This document shows positions 27,468-36,997 of a stretch of 64,000 nt of DNA, in pieces. Origin of the DNA: Leptospiraceae bacterium (GTDB lineage Bacteria > Spirochaetota > Leptospiria > Leptospirales > Leptonemataceae); NCBI GenBank assembly GCA_026418015.1, contig JAOACE010000001.1, positions 1-64,000 on the forward strand, given 5' to 3'. The position numbers were made by a program, and so were the translations under genes. Every line of letters starts with the position of its first letter. The first letter of the stretch is position 1. The notes under the pieces were generated by a model. The model saw nothing but the letters and a program-made list of their open reading frames with translations, made no database searches and was not told the DNA's origin.

Positions 27468-29378
27468 CTATTTGTTTTTTGGCGTTAAAACTCTTGTTAA
27501 GAAATCTTCGATTGATGTTGCAATATCGAACTTTTGTTGTTCAGGCATTAAGGCATTTTTTTGTTCATCTACTTCTTCCATTGCCTGTTTTAATAGTTTT
27601 TGTCCATTTCTTACGATATATCGTTTTGTAATTAGAATAGGCCAAACATAGATGGGATCGTTTAAATCGATCTTGGGAGATTTTGGGTTGTGGGGAATAA
27701 TTCTAAACGAAAAGATTTTTCCTTTTCCATATTTTTTAAGGAATTGAATCAAATAATCTTCGTTATGTTCAAAATCTGGCACTCTTTCCAAGAGAGTAAG
27801 TCGATTGGGTAATTCTTTATTATTCCATGCTTCGTCTAGGACATCGAGAACCTTGTTCATGATTTGTTCTGCTCTTTCGTCTTTTTGGATTGTTTCTTTT
27901 AATTTTTTTACATCCTCTTGATAGAGATCTACCTGTGGTTTTTCTTCACTTTGAGATTCTTCTTCTCCAATTTTTTTTCTTGCAATTTCTTTTGTTTTTT
28001 TAGAAGCTTCTTTTCGTTTGTATTCCACTTGTTTTTCTATTTCTTCTCTACGTACTTCTTCTTTGATTTTTTCTTTTTCTATATCTTTGATTTTTTTACT
28101 ACTAAAAAGAGCCCTAAATATTCGAATATACCAGGGCAATCGTAAAAACAAAAGGTGTTCTTCTGCATTCAAGTATACTTTTAGTTGTTCTCCTTCTAAG
28201 ATCCTTGCAACATCCATTTGCATCAAGATTTTCATTTCTGTATCGTCACCTTTTTCGTAAAGTTGACTACGAGCATGGACCACAGCGGGATAAACATTTT
28301 TTTTATATAATAAAAAATCCATTAATTTATTGCCATACATAAATTCTGTATGCAAAACCTCTGGATGCGATATTATACTAGGTAAATCTTCTTTGGTAAA
28401 AGATTTTAAATAGTTGCTGGGAACTACCCATTCATAACGTGAGAGCTCATCTAATATTTTTTGAATTTTTTGTTTTCTTTCAGCCTCTTCTTTGGTTTTA
28501 AAAATACGGATTAATTCATTCAAAATATGTTTTAATTCTGTAAAAAGAAGTTGATTTTTTTGAATTTGTATACTTTGAATTTTATTTAGATAATTTTCTA
28601 AATTTTTTACATTAATTTCTCCAGAAAATCCAACAGAATAATCGCTACTTAAACGTGCAATTAACAGATTCATTCGATCGATAAGACTCTCTTCGTCAGG
28701 GAATTGTAACGTAAAAAAATTATTATTTCCTTTGATGTATAATAAAACCCTATCGTTAATAAGTTCTTGTATGATAGGTTTTACAAAAGTTTTATAAGTA
28801 ATGTTTTTTTGTTCTTGGGTTTTGTCTAATTCGTTTTGTAAGTAATAACTGATCACAGCACCAGCATGACTATTAGCATAATTGGAATCGTCTAAATTTC
28901 TAAGAATAAATTCTCTATGACTTCCTTGCCATTTTGAACCTTTGCGTGCTATCCATTTCTTTATTGCATCAACACTTCTTGTTTTATAATAATCATAATA
29001 TCTTTTATATGAAGTACCATCTTGTTGTGTTGGTCGACAAAGGATTATCAGTGTGTTTAGAGAACCCGAACCAGCTATAAAGTCCACCGCAGGAAAAGAA
29101 ACCAATATCAAAGATTTTAATGATCCTCTACCGGTTAATTCTTTTATATATTCATCAAATTTTTCTTTTGGTATGGAAAGCTCTTTTTGTAATTGATATA
29201 AGTCTGGCAGAATTCGATGAGCTTGAAATCGTGAGGTAGCCTCGTAAACAGCATTAAAAAGCGCATAAATTCCTTTGTACTTAAAATCCCCTCTTGAATC
29301 TAAGGATTGTACATAATCCATGCCCTCACGATATGGCATTACATCTAATTCTTGTGTATTTATATTTTGTTCCATCAT
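27468..29378 (-). CDS. Conserved-looking protein of unknown function with charged coiled-coil region
   Basis: 636 residues, soluble, not recognised. Residues about 1-290 look globular and mixed alpha/beta; 'LILVSFPAVDFIAGSGSLN' near 91-109 is the most hydrophobic part. After a short hydrophobic/basic patch 'LPWYIRIFRALFSSKK' (about 420-435) comes a highly charged, Lys/Glu-rich stretch to about 510 that predicts a long helix or coiled coil. The C-terminal 120 residues are globular again. No signal peptide. Monocistronic, divergent to ubiE. No function is proposed. Confidence 0.75.
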   Translation of the reverse strand: MMEQNINTQELDVMPYREGMDYVQSLDSRGDFKYKGIYALFNAVYEATSRFQAHRILPDLYQLQKELSIPKEKFDEYIKELTGRGSLKSLILVSFPAVDFIAGSGSLNTLIILCRPTQQDGTSYKRYYDYYKTRSVDAIKKWIARKGSKWQGSHREFILRNLDDSNYANSHAGAVISYYLQNELDKTQEQKNITYKTFVKPIIQELINDRVLLYIKGNNNFFTLQFPDEESLIDRMNLLIARLSSDYSVGFSGEINVKNLENYLNKIQSIQIQKNQLLFTELKHILNELIRIFKTKEEAERKQKIQKILDELSRYEWVVPSNYLKSFTKEDLPSIISHPEVLHTEFMYGNKLMDFLLYKKNVYPAVVHARSQLYEKGDDTEMKILMQMDVARILEGEQLKVYLNAEEHLLFLRLPWYIRIFRALFSSKKIKDIEKEKIKEEVRREEIEKQVEYKRKEASKKTKEIARKKIGEEESQSEEKPQVDLYQEDVKKLKETIQKDERAEQIMNKVLDVLDEAWNNKELPNRLTLLERVPDFEHNEDYLIQFLKKYGKGKIFSFRIIPHNPKSPKIDLNDPIYVWPILITKRYIVRNGQKLLKQAMEEVDEQKNALMPEQQKFDIATSIEDFLTRVLTPKNK

Positions 29379-29489
29379 AGGATTTTCTTTATGACAAGTA
29401 TATTTATTTTATTTACATTTAAATAAGCAATAATTTTTTATAATAAGATGCTGTTTTTATCCATATTCGAGAAAATATAGGAGCCAATT

Positions 29490-30227
29490 ATGAAAAACAT
29501 ATCCTTATTACCCAGCAAAGAAGAAAAAGAAAGTTTTATTAAAAAGAACTTTAACGAAATTGCAGAACATTATGATCGATTCAATGATCTATTTACTTTT
29601 GGAATGCACAGAGCTTGGAAAAGAAAATTAATCCGTCTATTAAATATCGAAAAAGCAAAAAATGCAATTGATTTATGTTGTGGAAGTGGTGATATTGCAA
29701 TTTTAATGGCGAATCCTGAATACAATCCCGAACTCCAAATCGTAGCATGTGATTTTAGCGAAGGTATGTTATCTGTGATGGAAAGAAGAGTTCGAAAAAC
29801 TGATATATGGAAAAGAATAGAAATCCGAAAAGAGAATGTATTATCCTTGCCCAAATGGTATACAGAAAAATTTGATGTTGCAACAGTGGGATATGGCATA
29901 AGAAACGTAAAAGATAGAAACCAGTTCTTTAAAGAAGTTTATAGAATTTTAAAACCACAAGGTAGGTTAGGCATTTTAGAAGTAGGCAATATTGAACCTT
30001 CTTGGATTCGACCATTTGCTCATATATTTATGAAGTACATCATTCCTTTAATTGGCTATATCCTACAAGGAAAAAAGCACGAAATGTATAACTATCTACC
30101 TGCATCAGCATTAGAATTTCCACCACCAAATGTCATCATAGAAGAATTAAAATCTGTTGGGTTTAATCATATCCAGTTTAAAAGGCTTTTTTTTGGAGCT
30201 TCTGTCATCTATGTAGCATACAAATAA
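29490..30227 (+). CDS. ubiE: Demethylmenaquinone/ubiquinone methyltransferase
   Basis: C-methyltransferase that finishes menaquinone synthesis (MenG role). 245 residues. Family blocks: 'NEIAEHYDRFNDLFTFGMHR' near 16-35, SAM loop 'AIDLCCGSGDIAILM', 'VGYGIRNVKDRNQFFKEVYR' and YNYLPASALEFPP. Ribosome site AGGAG is 7-8 nt before the ATG. With mqnD elsewhere in the window, the quinone is most likely menaquinone made by the futalosine route. Confidence 0.95.
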   Translation: MKNISLLPSKEEKESFIKKNFNEIAEHYDRFNDLFTFGMHRAWKRKLIRLLNIEKAKNAIDLCCGSGDIAILMANPEYNPELQIVACDFSEGMLSVMERRVRKTDIWKRIEIRKENVLSLPKWYTEKFDVATVGYGIRNVKDRNQFFKEVYRILKPQGRLGILEVGNIEPSWIRPFAHIFMKYIIPLIGYILQGKKHEMYNYLPASALEFPPPNVIIEELKSVGFNHIQFKRLFFGASVIYVAYK

Positions 30228-30229
30228 CG

Positions 30230-31162
30230 ATGAATCAACTATACTTGATTTCTTTAAAAAGAACCAAATGGGAGCGAGACCTACAAAAATATGGTTCTGT
30301 TAAAGAATTAAAAAAAATCTATCGATTACAGAACAATATTTTTCAACGGGTTTATGCATCTCATGTAAGACAAAAAAAAGCTTTTGAAAAGCTGTACAAT
30401 GCTTTACAAAACCAAGCAGTATTTATATATCGCGAAGAACTAAACATACCTTATGTTAAAACATTTCCTTTTTTAGTAAGTTTTGGAGGCGATAATCATT
30501 TTATTTATACAGCACGATTTGCATCCCAGCCCATTATTGGTATAAATTCTGATCCAAAAACTTCTACGGGTGCATTGTTATATTTTGATGTAGACAAATT
30601 TTTAGAGTATCACAAAAAAGATGTTTTTGTAAAAAATGAATATCAAATCGAATATTGGACTCAGATAGAGGCTACACTCTATTATCCCGATAAAAGTAAA
30701 ATTTCTACGGGAAGATGTATCTCCGAAACCATTATACGAAATGAATTTGCCGACTCTATGAGCAGATATCTTGTAAGGATCAACCAAAAAGAATACGAAG
30801 AACAAAAAAGCTCTGGTTTACTTCTTGCAACTGGTGCAGGCTCTACGGGATGGTTTTACAATTGTTTACCTCATTCTATCCAGCTATTTGAAGATCCAAG
30901 ATTCCCAAAAAATTCTCCTTTTTTTAAAATGATTGCTCGTGAACCAGGGTTTAATAGAATCCATAAATTTAAGTATTTATACTGTACAATCAGAGAAAAA
31001 GAAGAATTAGAAATTATCTCCGAAATGGATGGTGTGATTGTGGTAGATTCCCATCCCGAATGCATGTTTTCTTTTCCACCCGGCACAAGAGCAGTTTTTA
31101 AATTAAGCAAAGATAAACTAAAAGTTATTCAGAATTCTAAAGAAAATATTGAAATGATATAA
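30230..31162 (+). CDS. NAD kinase-like protein
   Basis: 310 residues. NAD-kinase family blocks are recognisable but diverged: FGGDNHFIYTA (the usual GGDGT is GGDNH here), IIGINSDPKTSTGALLYF, and ATGAGSTGWFYN in place of TGTGSTAY. The C-terminal beta sandwich region is present. Resembles the plant/eukaryote NADK3-like branch more than standard bacterial NadK. Starts 2 nt after ubiE. It may be the cell's NAD kinase or a diverged lipid/nucleotide kinase; activity is inferred. Confidence 0.65.
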   Translation: MNQLYLISLKRTKWERDLQKYGSVKELKKIYRLQNNIFQRVYASHVRQKKAFEKLYNALQNQAVFIYREELNIPYVKTFPFLVSFGGDNHFIYTARFASQPIIGINSDPKTSTGALLYFDVDKFLEYHKKDVFVKNEYQIEYWTQIEATLYYPDKSKISTGRCISETIIRNEFADSMSRYLVRINQKEYEEQKSSGLLLATGAGSTGWFYNCLPHSIQLFEDPRFPKNSPFFKMIAREPGFNRIHKFKYLYCTIREKEELEIISEMDGVIVVDSHPECMFSFPPGTRAVFKLSKDKLKVIQNSKENIEMI

Positions 31163-31205
31163 AATTTTCATTTGATTTTAACAAAGATATCATTATTTTT
31201 ACTCT

Positions 31206-32216
31206 ATGCCAAAAGAAATTAGTCATATATATTTTTCAGAAGAAATCCAAAAAGGTTTAAGAGCAGAAATTCAAACTATCTTAGAAAAACACAAAAATCT
31301 TTACTATTATGGTTCCAGCTCCCCTGATTTATTTTATTACTATCTACCTTTAAAAAAAGAATATTACGAATTAGGTTCATTGGACATCGGAAAATACATA
31401 CACGACGACAAAGAAAACATGAATCCTATCTATAAATTATTAGAATGGTCAAAAAATAGCGAAGAAAACCAAAAATGGCGAATCTTCGCATTTGTTGCTG
31501 GTTACCTAACACATGTTGCAGCAGATACTATTTTTCATCCTTATATATATTCTATTACAGGTCATTATTATAACCCAGACATAAAATTACAAAAATTAGC
31601 ACAAAGAAACCATCGTATCTTCGAAACCAAAATGGATCTTTTTATTCTAAACCATCTCTATAAAACCACATTAAAAGAGTTTAAACTACTTAAAAAACTT
31701 TCTTTAGGCCCTCAACAAAAGGAAGTTCTTAAACTCTACGGAAAAGCAATTCAAGAGAGTTTTTTTCCTTCTATCGAAGGGGAAAAAATGATGGAGTTTA
31801 GTCTGTTTTGTTATAAGAATCAAATGATGCTAATAAAATTATTTCAAAATCAACCGTTAGTATCGATTCTTAATATGGTAAAAAAGTTTCATTTCGAAAT
31901 CGAAAATCATCTATGTTTATGCTATGGGAATCATTTAGACGAATATAAGATAAATTTCGAAGCTTTTGAACCTGCTCCCCATCCAATTACAGGCGAAATC
32001 ATGGAAGGGAACTTTTTTTCATTTAGAGATAAGATCCAGGAAAGGGGTATTCTATTCATCGAATCCACCTATGATTTTATCGTTAACAAAAGATTCGGTT
32101 TAGATTTCTTAAAAAAACAAATACCCCATTATTCCTTGAATACGGGATTGTTTCAAATTTCTCATCTAGAAATGAAGTATTTTAAACCCCTTGCTACGTT
32201 TTCTAATTCCATTTAA
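31206..32216 (+). CDS. Zinc-dependent phospholipase C-like (PF00882) protein
   Basis: 336 residues. 'YYYGSSSPDLFYYYLP' near 34-49 and 'AFVAGYLTHVAADTIFHPYI' near 97-116 with the following NHRIFE carry the His/Asp zinc ligands of the Zn-dependent phospholipase C fold found in many bacterial proteins. No signal peptide, so probably cytoplasmic, and substrate unknown. TTGATT lies 34 nt before the ATG with no ribosome site. Its last 14 bp overlap the convergent HEAT gene. Confidence 0.75.
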   Translation: MPKEISHIYFSEEIQKGLRAEIQTILEKHKNLYYYGSSSPDLFYYYLPLKKEYYELGSLDIGKYIHDDKENMNPIYKLLEWSKNSEENQKWRIFAFVAGYLTHVAADTIFHPYIYSITGHYYNPDIKLQKLAQRNHRIFETKMDLFILNHLYKTTLKEFKLLKKLSLGPQQKEVLKLYGKAIQESFFPSIEGEKMMEFSLFCYKNQMMLIKLFQNQPLVSILNMVKKFHFEIENHLCLCYGNHLDEYKINFEAFEPAPHPITGEIMEGNFFSFRDKIQERGILFIESTYDFIVNKRFGLDFLKKQIPHYSLNTGLFQISHLEMKYFKPLATFSNSI

Positions 32217-32880
32217 TGCTTTCTAACGCTGCTTGGGCTTCTTTTTTTACCCCTGTGGGGAAATTTGAACGAATCACTTTCATCAATGGGACAAATGCTC
32301 TTTTATCGCCAAGCGCCCCCAAAGATTGAATTACCGCTGTTATTAAACGAACATTATCGGGTTGAGGTCCTCTTGCTAATTCTTTATTCAGAGAATTGAT
32401 TAGTTCTGAGGAAGCTAAACTAGAATGGTTCCAAAACCGCCCTAAACTTCTTGCTGCTTCTATCTTAACTTCTTCGTCTTCGTTATCATCCAATAATCTT
32501 CTTCCTAAGACAGGGAAAATCGCTTCGATTCCTTTTTTGTATACAGAAAAATCACCTAATGCACGACAAATGTGTAGTCTTAATTCTTTATGATACTTTT
32601 CTTTATCGTTTGGTGTTAAAACACCAAATAAAGGATTGTATATCTTTTCTGCGGGAAAATCTGGGTTATCCCCATAAATTTGTCTTGCAATCACACCTAA
32701 TCGATCTACGGCTAATTGTTTTTCTTCGATACGAACATTGGGATCCGAAAGTAGTTTACTCAATTCTTCTATTCCTTTTTCATTTGCAGGTACGCGATTA
32801 AAAGCAGGTGCTATCTCTTGAGCCAAAACCACATTAACAAACAAGAAAATGCTTAGGATTGTATGATAAATGCTTTTCAT
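32203..32880 (-). CDS. Secreted HEAT-repeat protein
   Basis: 225 residues with an N-terminal signal peptide ending near 'VNVVLAQE'. The rest is alpha-helical HEAT-like repeats, seen in paired helices such as 'ICRALGDFSVYKKGIEAIFP', 'IEAARSLGRFW' and 'VIQSLGALGDKRAFVPLMKV'. Likely a periplasmic protein-binding scaffold. Preceded by a G-rich ribosome site (GGGGGGAA). Last gene of the PEGA-TPR-HAMP-HEAT run. Confidence 0.75.
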   Translation of the reverse strand: MKSIYHTILSIFLFVNVVLAQEIAPAFNRVPANEKGIEELSKLLSDPNVRIEEKQLAVDRLGVIARQIYGDNPDFPAEKIYNPLFGVLTPNDKEKYHKELRLHICRALGDFSVYKKGIEAIFPVLGRRLLDDNEDEEVKIEAARSLGRFWNHSSLASSELINSLNKELARGPQPDNVRLITAVIQSLGALGDKRAFVPLMKVIRSNFPTGVKKEAQAALESIKWN

Positions 32881-32892
32881 GTTATTCCCCCC

Positions 32893-33414
32893 TTATTTTT
32901 TAGAATTTACACTTTCTATGTATTCGTTAATCACTTCTACCAAATCTTGGAATTGATCTGTCTTACGTACTTTGATTTTCTTTACTTCCCCAGTCTGAAT
33001 CATCTCTCTTAATGTACGCTTAATATTGTAGATAGGTCCCGCCATACTATGAGAATAGAATAAACTAAATACGATTAGAATGATCAAATTCACCACACTG
33101 ATGAACAATATGGGTTTCCAATAGAGTTCAAATGCATTATAAGCTTTTACGGGGGTGGGATATTCTACCACCTCTCCACTTTCTTGTACACATTGAATGG
33201 TTCTATCGGGATCCATACTATACAGAACCCCTCCTTCTTTTATCAAGAGCGTATAAGGATTTTCTCTAATAAGCCACAATATCCCTAACGTGAATACCAT
33301 AACAATCAATATAATCACAGAAAAACGAATCATAAATTGATTCTGAAATCTTTTATCAATGTAATACTTCCAGCGAATGGATTTTTCTTTTTCTTGATTT
33401 TCCATCATATTCAC
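32893..33414 (-). CDS. HAMP-domain membrane protein without output domain
   Basis: 173 residues. Two membrane helices (about 31-50 and 100-120) enclose a short external loop; after the second comes a HAMP segment, 'SHSMAGPIYNIKRTLREM' and following to residue 165. There is no kinase, cyclase or methyl-accepting domain behind it, so it may relay or scaffold rather than signal alone. Ribosome site AGGGGTG is present. 12 nt before the HEAT gene and 38 nt behind the TPR gene. Confidence 0.7.
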   Translation of the reverse strand: MNMMENQEKEKSIRWKYYIDKRFQNQFMIRFSVIILIVMVFTLGILWLIRENPYTLLIKEGGVLYSMDPDRTIQCVQESGEVVEYPTPVKAYNAFELYWKPILFISVVNLIILIVFSLFYSHSMAGPIYNIKRTLREMIQTGEVKKIKVRKTDQFQDLVEVINEYIESVNSKK

Positions 33415-33452
33415 CCCTATTTAATTCATTATCGTAATAAAATTAGTGATAA

Positions 33453-36400
33453 TTAATAATATAATGTAATAATTCCATTTTTATAATTTATTAAATCAAC
33501 AAATTTTTTCTCTTGGTTGTTTTTGATGTTGATTAAATTTAAACTAAACTTCGAATCTAAATAAAATAGATCATCTTTATAGATTACAACTTTTCCTAAA
33601 TCTTTGTTCCATAAATCAACATTCTTCTGTAAGATATTGTTTTTTTTAGAAAGATCTAAGATTTTTAAAGAATTCATACTATCAGAAATTTCGTATTTTA
33701 AAAGATATTGATGGTTCAACTTATACGAATTGAAAGGATTATCGACAGATTCTTGATATGTTAAATCAAAATTAATATCAAAAATATATAAATTTTTATC
33801 TGTTTTTATCAATAAATAATTTTCTGATAACTGAATCTCCTGGGTTGTTTCTTGGTTTAAAGAAATGATTGGTTTGGGTTGGAATTTTCCTCGAAGATAA
33901 TTGCTTAGTTCTGTGTAATAGATTTGTTGATTTTCTATGTAGATGAGGTTATGATTCCAAACTGTTATTAAAGAAACATTCAAAGGATAGAGAGAATCAT
34001 TATAATATAAATATAAATTTTCTTTACAATCACTTGACAATACACCTATGAATTCTGGCAGAACACGAAACACTTTGCAAATTTTGTAAGAAAACCGTTT
34101 ATTCCATAACTCTATTCCTAAATATGGCTCGATGGCTTTGATTTCTTTTTCTTTTATCACCCACAAAAACTGATTTAATATTACGCTTTGTATATTATCT
34201 TCTTTTAAATGAAAATGAATTTTAGACGAATTGGATTCTACCGATAAGATTTCTGCTTTGTTATAAAATAAAAAGCGATTCGCATAAGATAATATCTGAT
34301 AATTACTAATATCACCAGTATAAGATAATTCGAAATAAGGTTGATTTTCGTTCAATGTTAAATAAATTTCTTTTACCCTACCAAAATAAGGAGAATTGGG
34401 ATAGGTTTTTAAAAAATATTCTACATTTTGTTTTAGTTGATCCTTTTTTAAACCAGTCTCTTTATAGAATTTTATCAAAGCCCAATAATAAACATCTTTT
34501 TTCTGAAGTTCGATTGCCTTTTTTAACAAACGTTCTGCTTCTAAAAAGTTTCGGTTTTCGTATTCAATATAAGCTAAATGATAGTATGCATCACTATATT
34601 CGGGAAATAGTTTTATCAATCGAAGTAATTCTTTTTTTGCTTTCTCTTGGTTGTTTTGATTGAGTTGAATCAACGCAACATTTAAAAATGCAATTTCTCT
34701 ACCAAAGCCTTCTTCCGAAGTGATTTGTCGAAACATCTCTTCGGATCTTTTTATATCTTTTAGAAAATATAAAGCAATTCCATATCCAATTTTCGAAGGT
34801 AAAAATTTTGGGTTATATAATATTGCATCTTCGAAATACGTTAAAGATTCTTTATATTTTTTTTTTAATAATTGGATTACTCCTAACTTGTAATAAGAAT
34901 AATAAGCATCCTCTTGAAAAGAAATAATTTCTAAAAATCCTTTTTCTGCTTCGTCTAGTTTATTTAATTCTATTAGTCTGGTGTATAAAGCTTCTAAAAC
35001 TGGAACTTCTTTGGGTTTTTCTTTTAAAGCATTTTGTAGAAGACTATTTCCTTTTAGATCATTTCCTGAATAAAACTCAATCTCTGCTAATCGAACAAGA
35101 ATTAAAGGCTTTTTCCATTTTTCGTAAACGCGTTCGTAAATTTCTTTCGCTTTTTGATAATCTTCTTTAAAATACAGTTCTTCTGCTTTTTCCAGAAGAG
35201 TAAGATATTCTTTGTATTTTTGATTTTCTTTGATAATTGCTTCGCTATTTACATACAAAGGATTTTCTTTATCGTATTGACGTGCATTGTTAATAAAATT
35301 CAATGCAGCTGGAAAGTTTTTTTTAGAATTTTCCTCTAATGCTAATAAATAATAAACATAAGCAATGCTTTTTTTTAAGAGAGTAGATTCGGGTTGATTT
35401 TTTAACAAAGTTTGGTTAAAATTGAGTGCTTCTTTAAAGTTGTTTTCTTGAATCATTAAGTTAACGTACAATAAACCAAATCCTAAATCTTTTTTGCTTT
35501 TTTGAATAATTTGGTTTCTTAATCGATTGTATTTTTCTTGGTTGTTCGCTTTTTTGTATAAATCCAAAAGTTTTTCGTATGCCAAATGATAATTTTCCGA
35601 TATTTGTATTGCGTTAACATAATTTTTTTCTGCAAGCAGTAAATTGTTTTCTTTATTGTACAGATCTCCGATTGCTACGTAGATTCTTGGATGTTGATAA
35701 ATCTTTAATGCAGACTGATAAGATTTTTCTGCTTCTTTAAAATCTCGCTTTTTTAAAAAATCATTGCCCTTTTTAAGGTAGCTTATGGCTTCGATTTTTT
35801 TATTTTCTTTTTCCCAAAATGGCTTATCGTCTTTTTCTAATTCTAAGATTTTATTTAAATGAAATTTCGCTTTTTCGATATTTTCTTCATCTAAATAAAT
35901 TAAATACAAATTCTTATGCGTAATTAGTGAATCACTCTTCTGGTTTAAAACGCGCGTTAGGATAGAAATAGATTTTTTTAAATTTCCTGTATGTTTGTAA
36001 TAAAGTGCTAATTGGTTGAGTAATGCTTCGTTATCGGGATAAAGTTTGGTTGCAGACTCTAAACAATTTAAAGCTTCGTTATATCGATTGGACTCTAAAT
36101 AAGTTCTACATAAAAAGGTATAAGGTTCTACATCCTTCGAAATGTTTACTGCCTTTTTAAACTGCTCTATTGCATGATCGTATTTTTTGGTTTCTAAATA
36201 AACTAATCCCAATTGAAAATATCCCACAGAACGATTGGGTATAAGTTGGATTACTTGTTTAAAATGATTTTCTGCTTCTAGGTATTTTTTATTTTTAAAA
36301 CTTTTGTTTCCTTCTTCTATAAAATAAGCTACTTTGGACTGCGTTTTACTATTTTTAACCTCTTCGGAATTAGGGTTTAGTTTTTCGAGTTCGTTGTAAT

Positions 36401-36995
36401 AATATTCAGATTTCTGAAAATCTTTTAACTCAAAATAGATATCTCCTAACAACAATAAAACATTATTACGATAGGGAAATTCTTTTTGATCTGCTTTCTC
36501 TAAATAAGGAATTGCCCTTTCGTACTGTTGAATTTCTTTATAAGTTAGTCCTAAGCGATAAAGATAATAAGGATCGTTAGGGTTTAACGTTAAAAGCTTT
36601 TCAAAACGTAAGATTGCTTGTTCGTATTGTTTTTGCGAAGAATAGATCAAACCTAACGTTAAAAGCAACTGTTCTTGATTCGGTTGTATTTGTTCTGCCA
36701 ATAAGAGGTTTTTAAGGCCATTCGGAAAATCACCCAATTGATAATAAGACATACCTTTTATATAATAACCATCGAATAGAATAAATTCTTTTAAGGATTG
36801 ATCCGCAAGTTCAATAGATTTAAGATAATCTTTTTTTTGGTAATAAAAAGAAGCTTGTTTTATTAAATCTTCTGCTCGAACCTTTTTTTCGTAATTTTCA
36901 ATTTCTAATTTTTTAATATCTTTATATTCGATTGTCTTACAATAAAATATCGAAACAAACACAAAAATATATAAAATAATTTTATAAACTTTCAT
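33453..36995 (-). CDS. Large TPR lipoprotein with C-terminal beta-propeller-like domain
   Basis: 1180 residues, the largest gene in the window. Signal peptide with a relaxed lipobox IFYC (Cys19). Residues about 40-880 are many tetratricopeptide repeats, for example 'LLTLGLIYSSQKQYEQAILR' near 111-130 and 'SVGYFQLGLVYLETKKYDHA' near 256-275. From about 890 to the end the sequence turns beta-rich, with PQQ/WD-like blades such as IKAIEPYLGIELWNKRF. Probably a periplasmic or outer-membrane scaffold. Starts 2 nt after the PEGA lipoprotein stop. Confidence 0.85.
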   Translation of the reverse strand: MKVYKIILYIFVFVSIFYCKTIEYKDIKKLEIENYEKKVRAEDLIKQASFYYQKKDYLKSIELADQSLKEFILFDGYYIKGMSYYQLGDFPNGLKNLLLAEQIQPNQEQLLLTLGLIYSSQKQYEQAILRFEKLLTLNPNDPYYLYRLGLTYKEIQQYERAIPYLEKADQKEFPYRNNVLLLLGDIYFELKDFQKSEYYYNELEKLNPNSEEVKNSKTQSKVAYFIEEGNKSFKNKKYLEAENHFKQVIQLIPNRSVGYFQLGLVYLETKKYDHAIEQFKKAVNISKDVEPYTFLCRTYLESNRYNEALNCLESATKLYPDNEALLNQLALYYKHTGNLKKSISILTRVLNQKSDSLITHKNLYLIYLDEENIEKAKFHLNKILELEKDDKPFWEKENKKIEAISYLKKGNDFLKKRDFKEAEKSYQSALKIYQHPRIYVAIGDLYNKENNLLLAEKNYVNAIQISENYHLAYEKLLDLYKKANNQEKYNRLRNQIIQKSKKDLGFGLLYVNLMIQENNFKEALNFNQTLLKNQPESTLLKKSIAYVYYLLALEENSKKNFPAALNFINNARQYDKENPLYVNSEAIIKENQKYKEYLTLLEKAEELYFKEDYQKAKEIYERVYEKWKKPLILVRLAEIEFYSGNDLKGNSLLQNALKEKPKEVPVLEALYTRLIELNKLDEAEKGFLEIISFQEDAYYSYYKLGVIQLLKKKYKESLTYFEDAILYNPKFLPSKIGYGIALYFLKDIKRSEEMFRQITSEEGFGREIAFLNVALIQLNQNNQEKAKKELLRLIKLFPEYSDAYYHLAYIEYENRNFLEAERLLKKAIELQKKDVYYWALIKFYKETGLKKDQLKQNVEYFLKTYPNSPYFGRVKEIYLTLNENQPYFELSYTGDISNYQILSYANRFLFYNKAEILSVESNSSKIHFHLKEDNIQSVILNQFLWVIKEKEIKAIEPYLGIELWNKRFSYKICKVFRVLPEFIGVLSSDCKENLYLYYNDSLYPLNVSLITVWNHNLIYIENQQIYYTELSNYLRGKFQPKPIISLNQETTQEIQLSENYLLIKTDKNLYIFDINFDLTYQESVDNPFNSYKLNHQYLLKYEISDSMNSLKILDLSKKNNILQKNVDLWNKDLGKVVIYKDDLFYLDSKFSLNLINIKNNQEKKFVDLINYKNGIITLYY

Positions 36996-36997
36996 AA

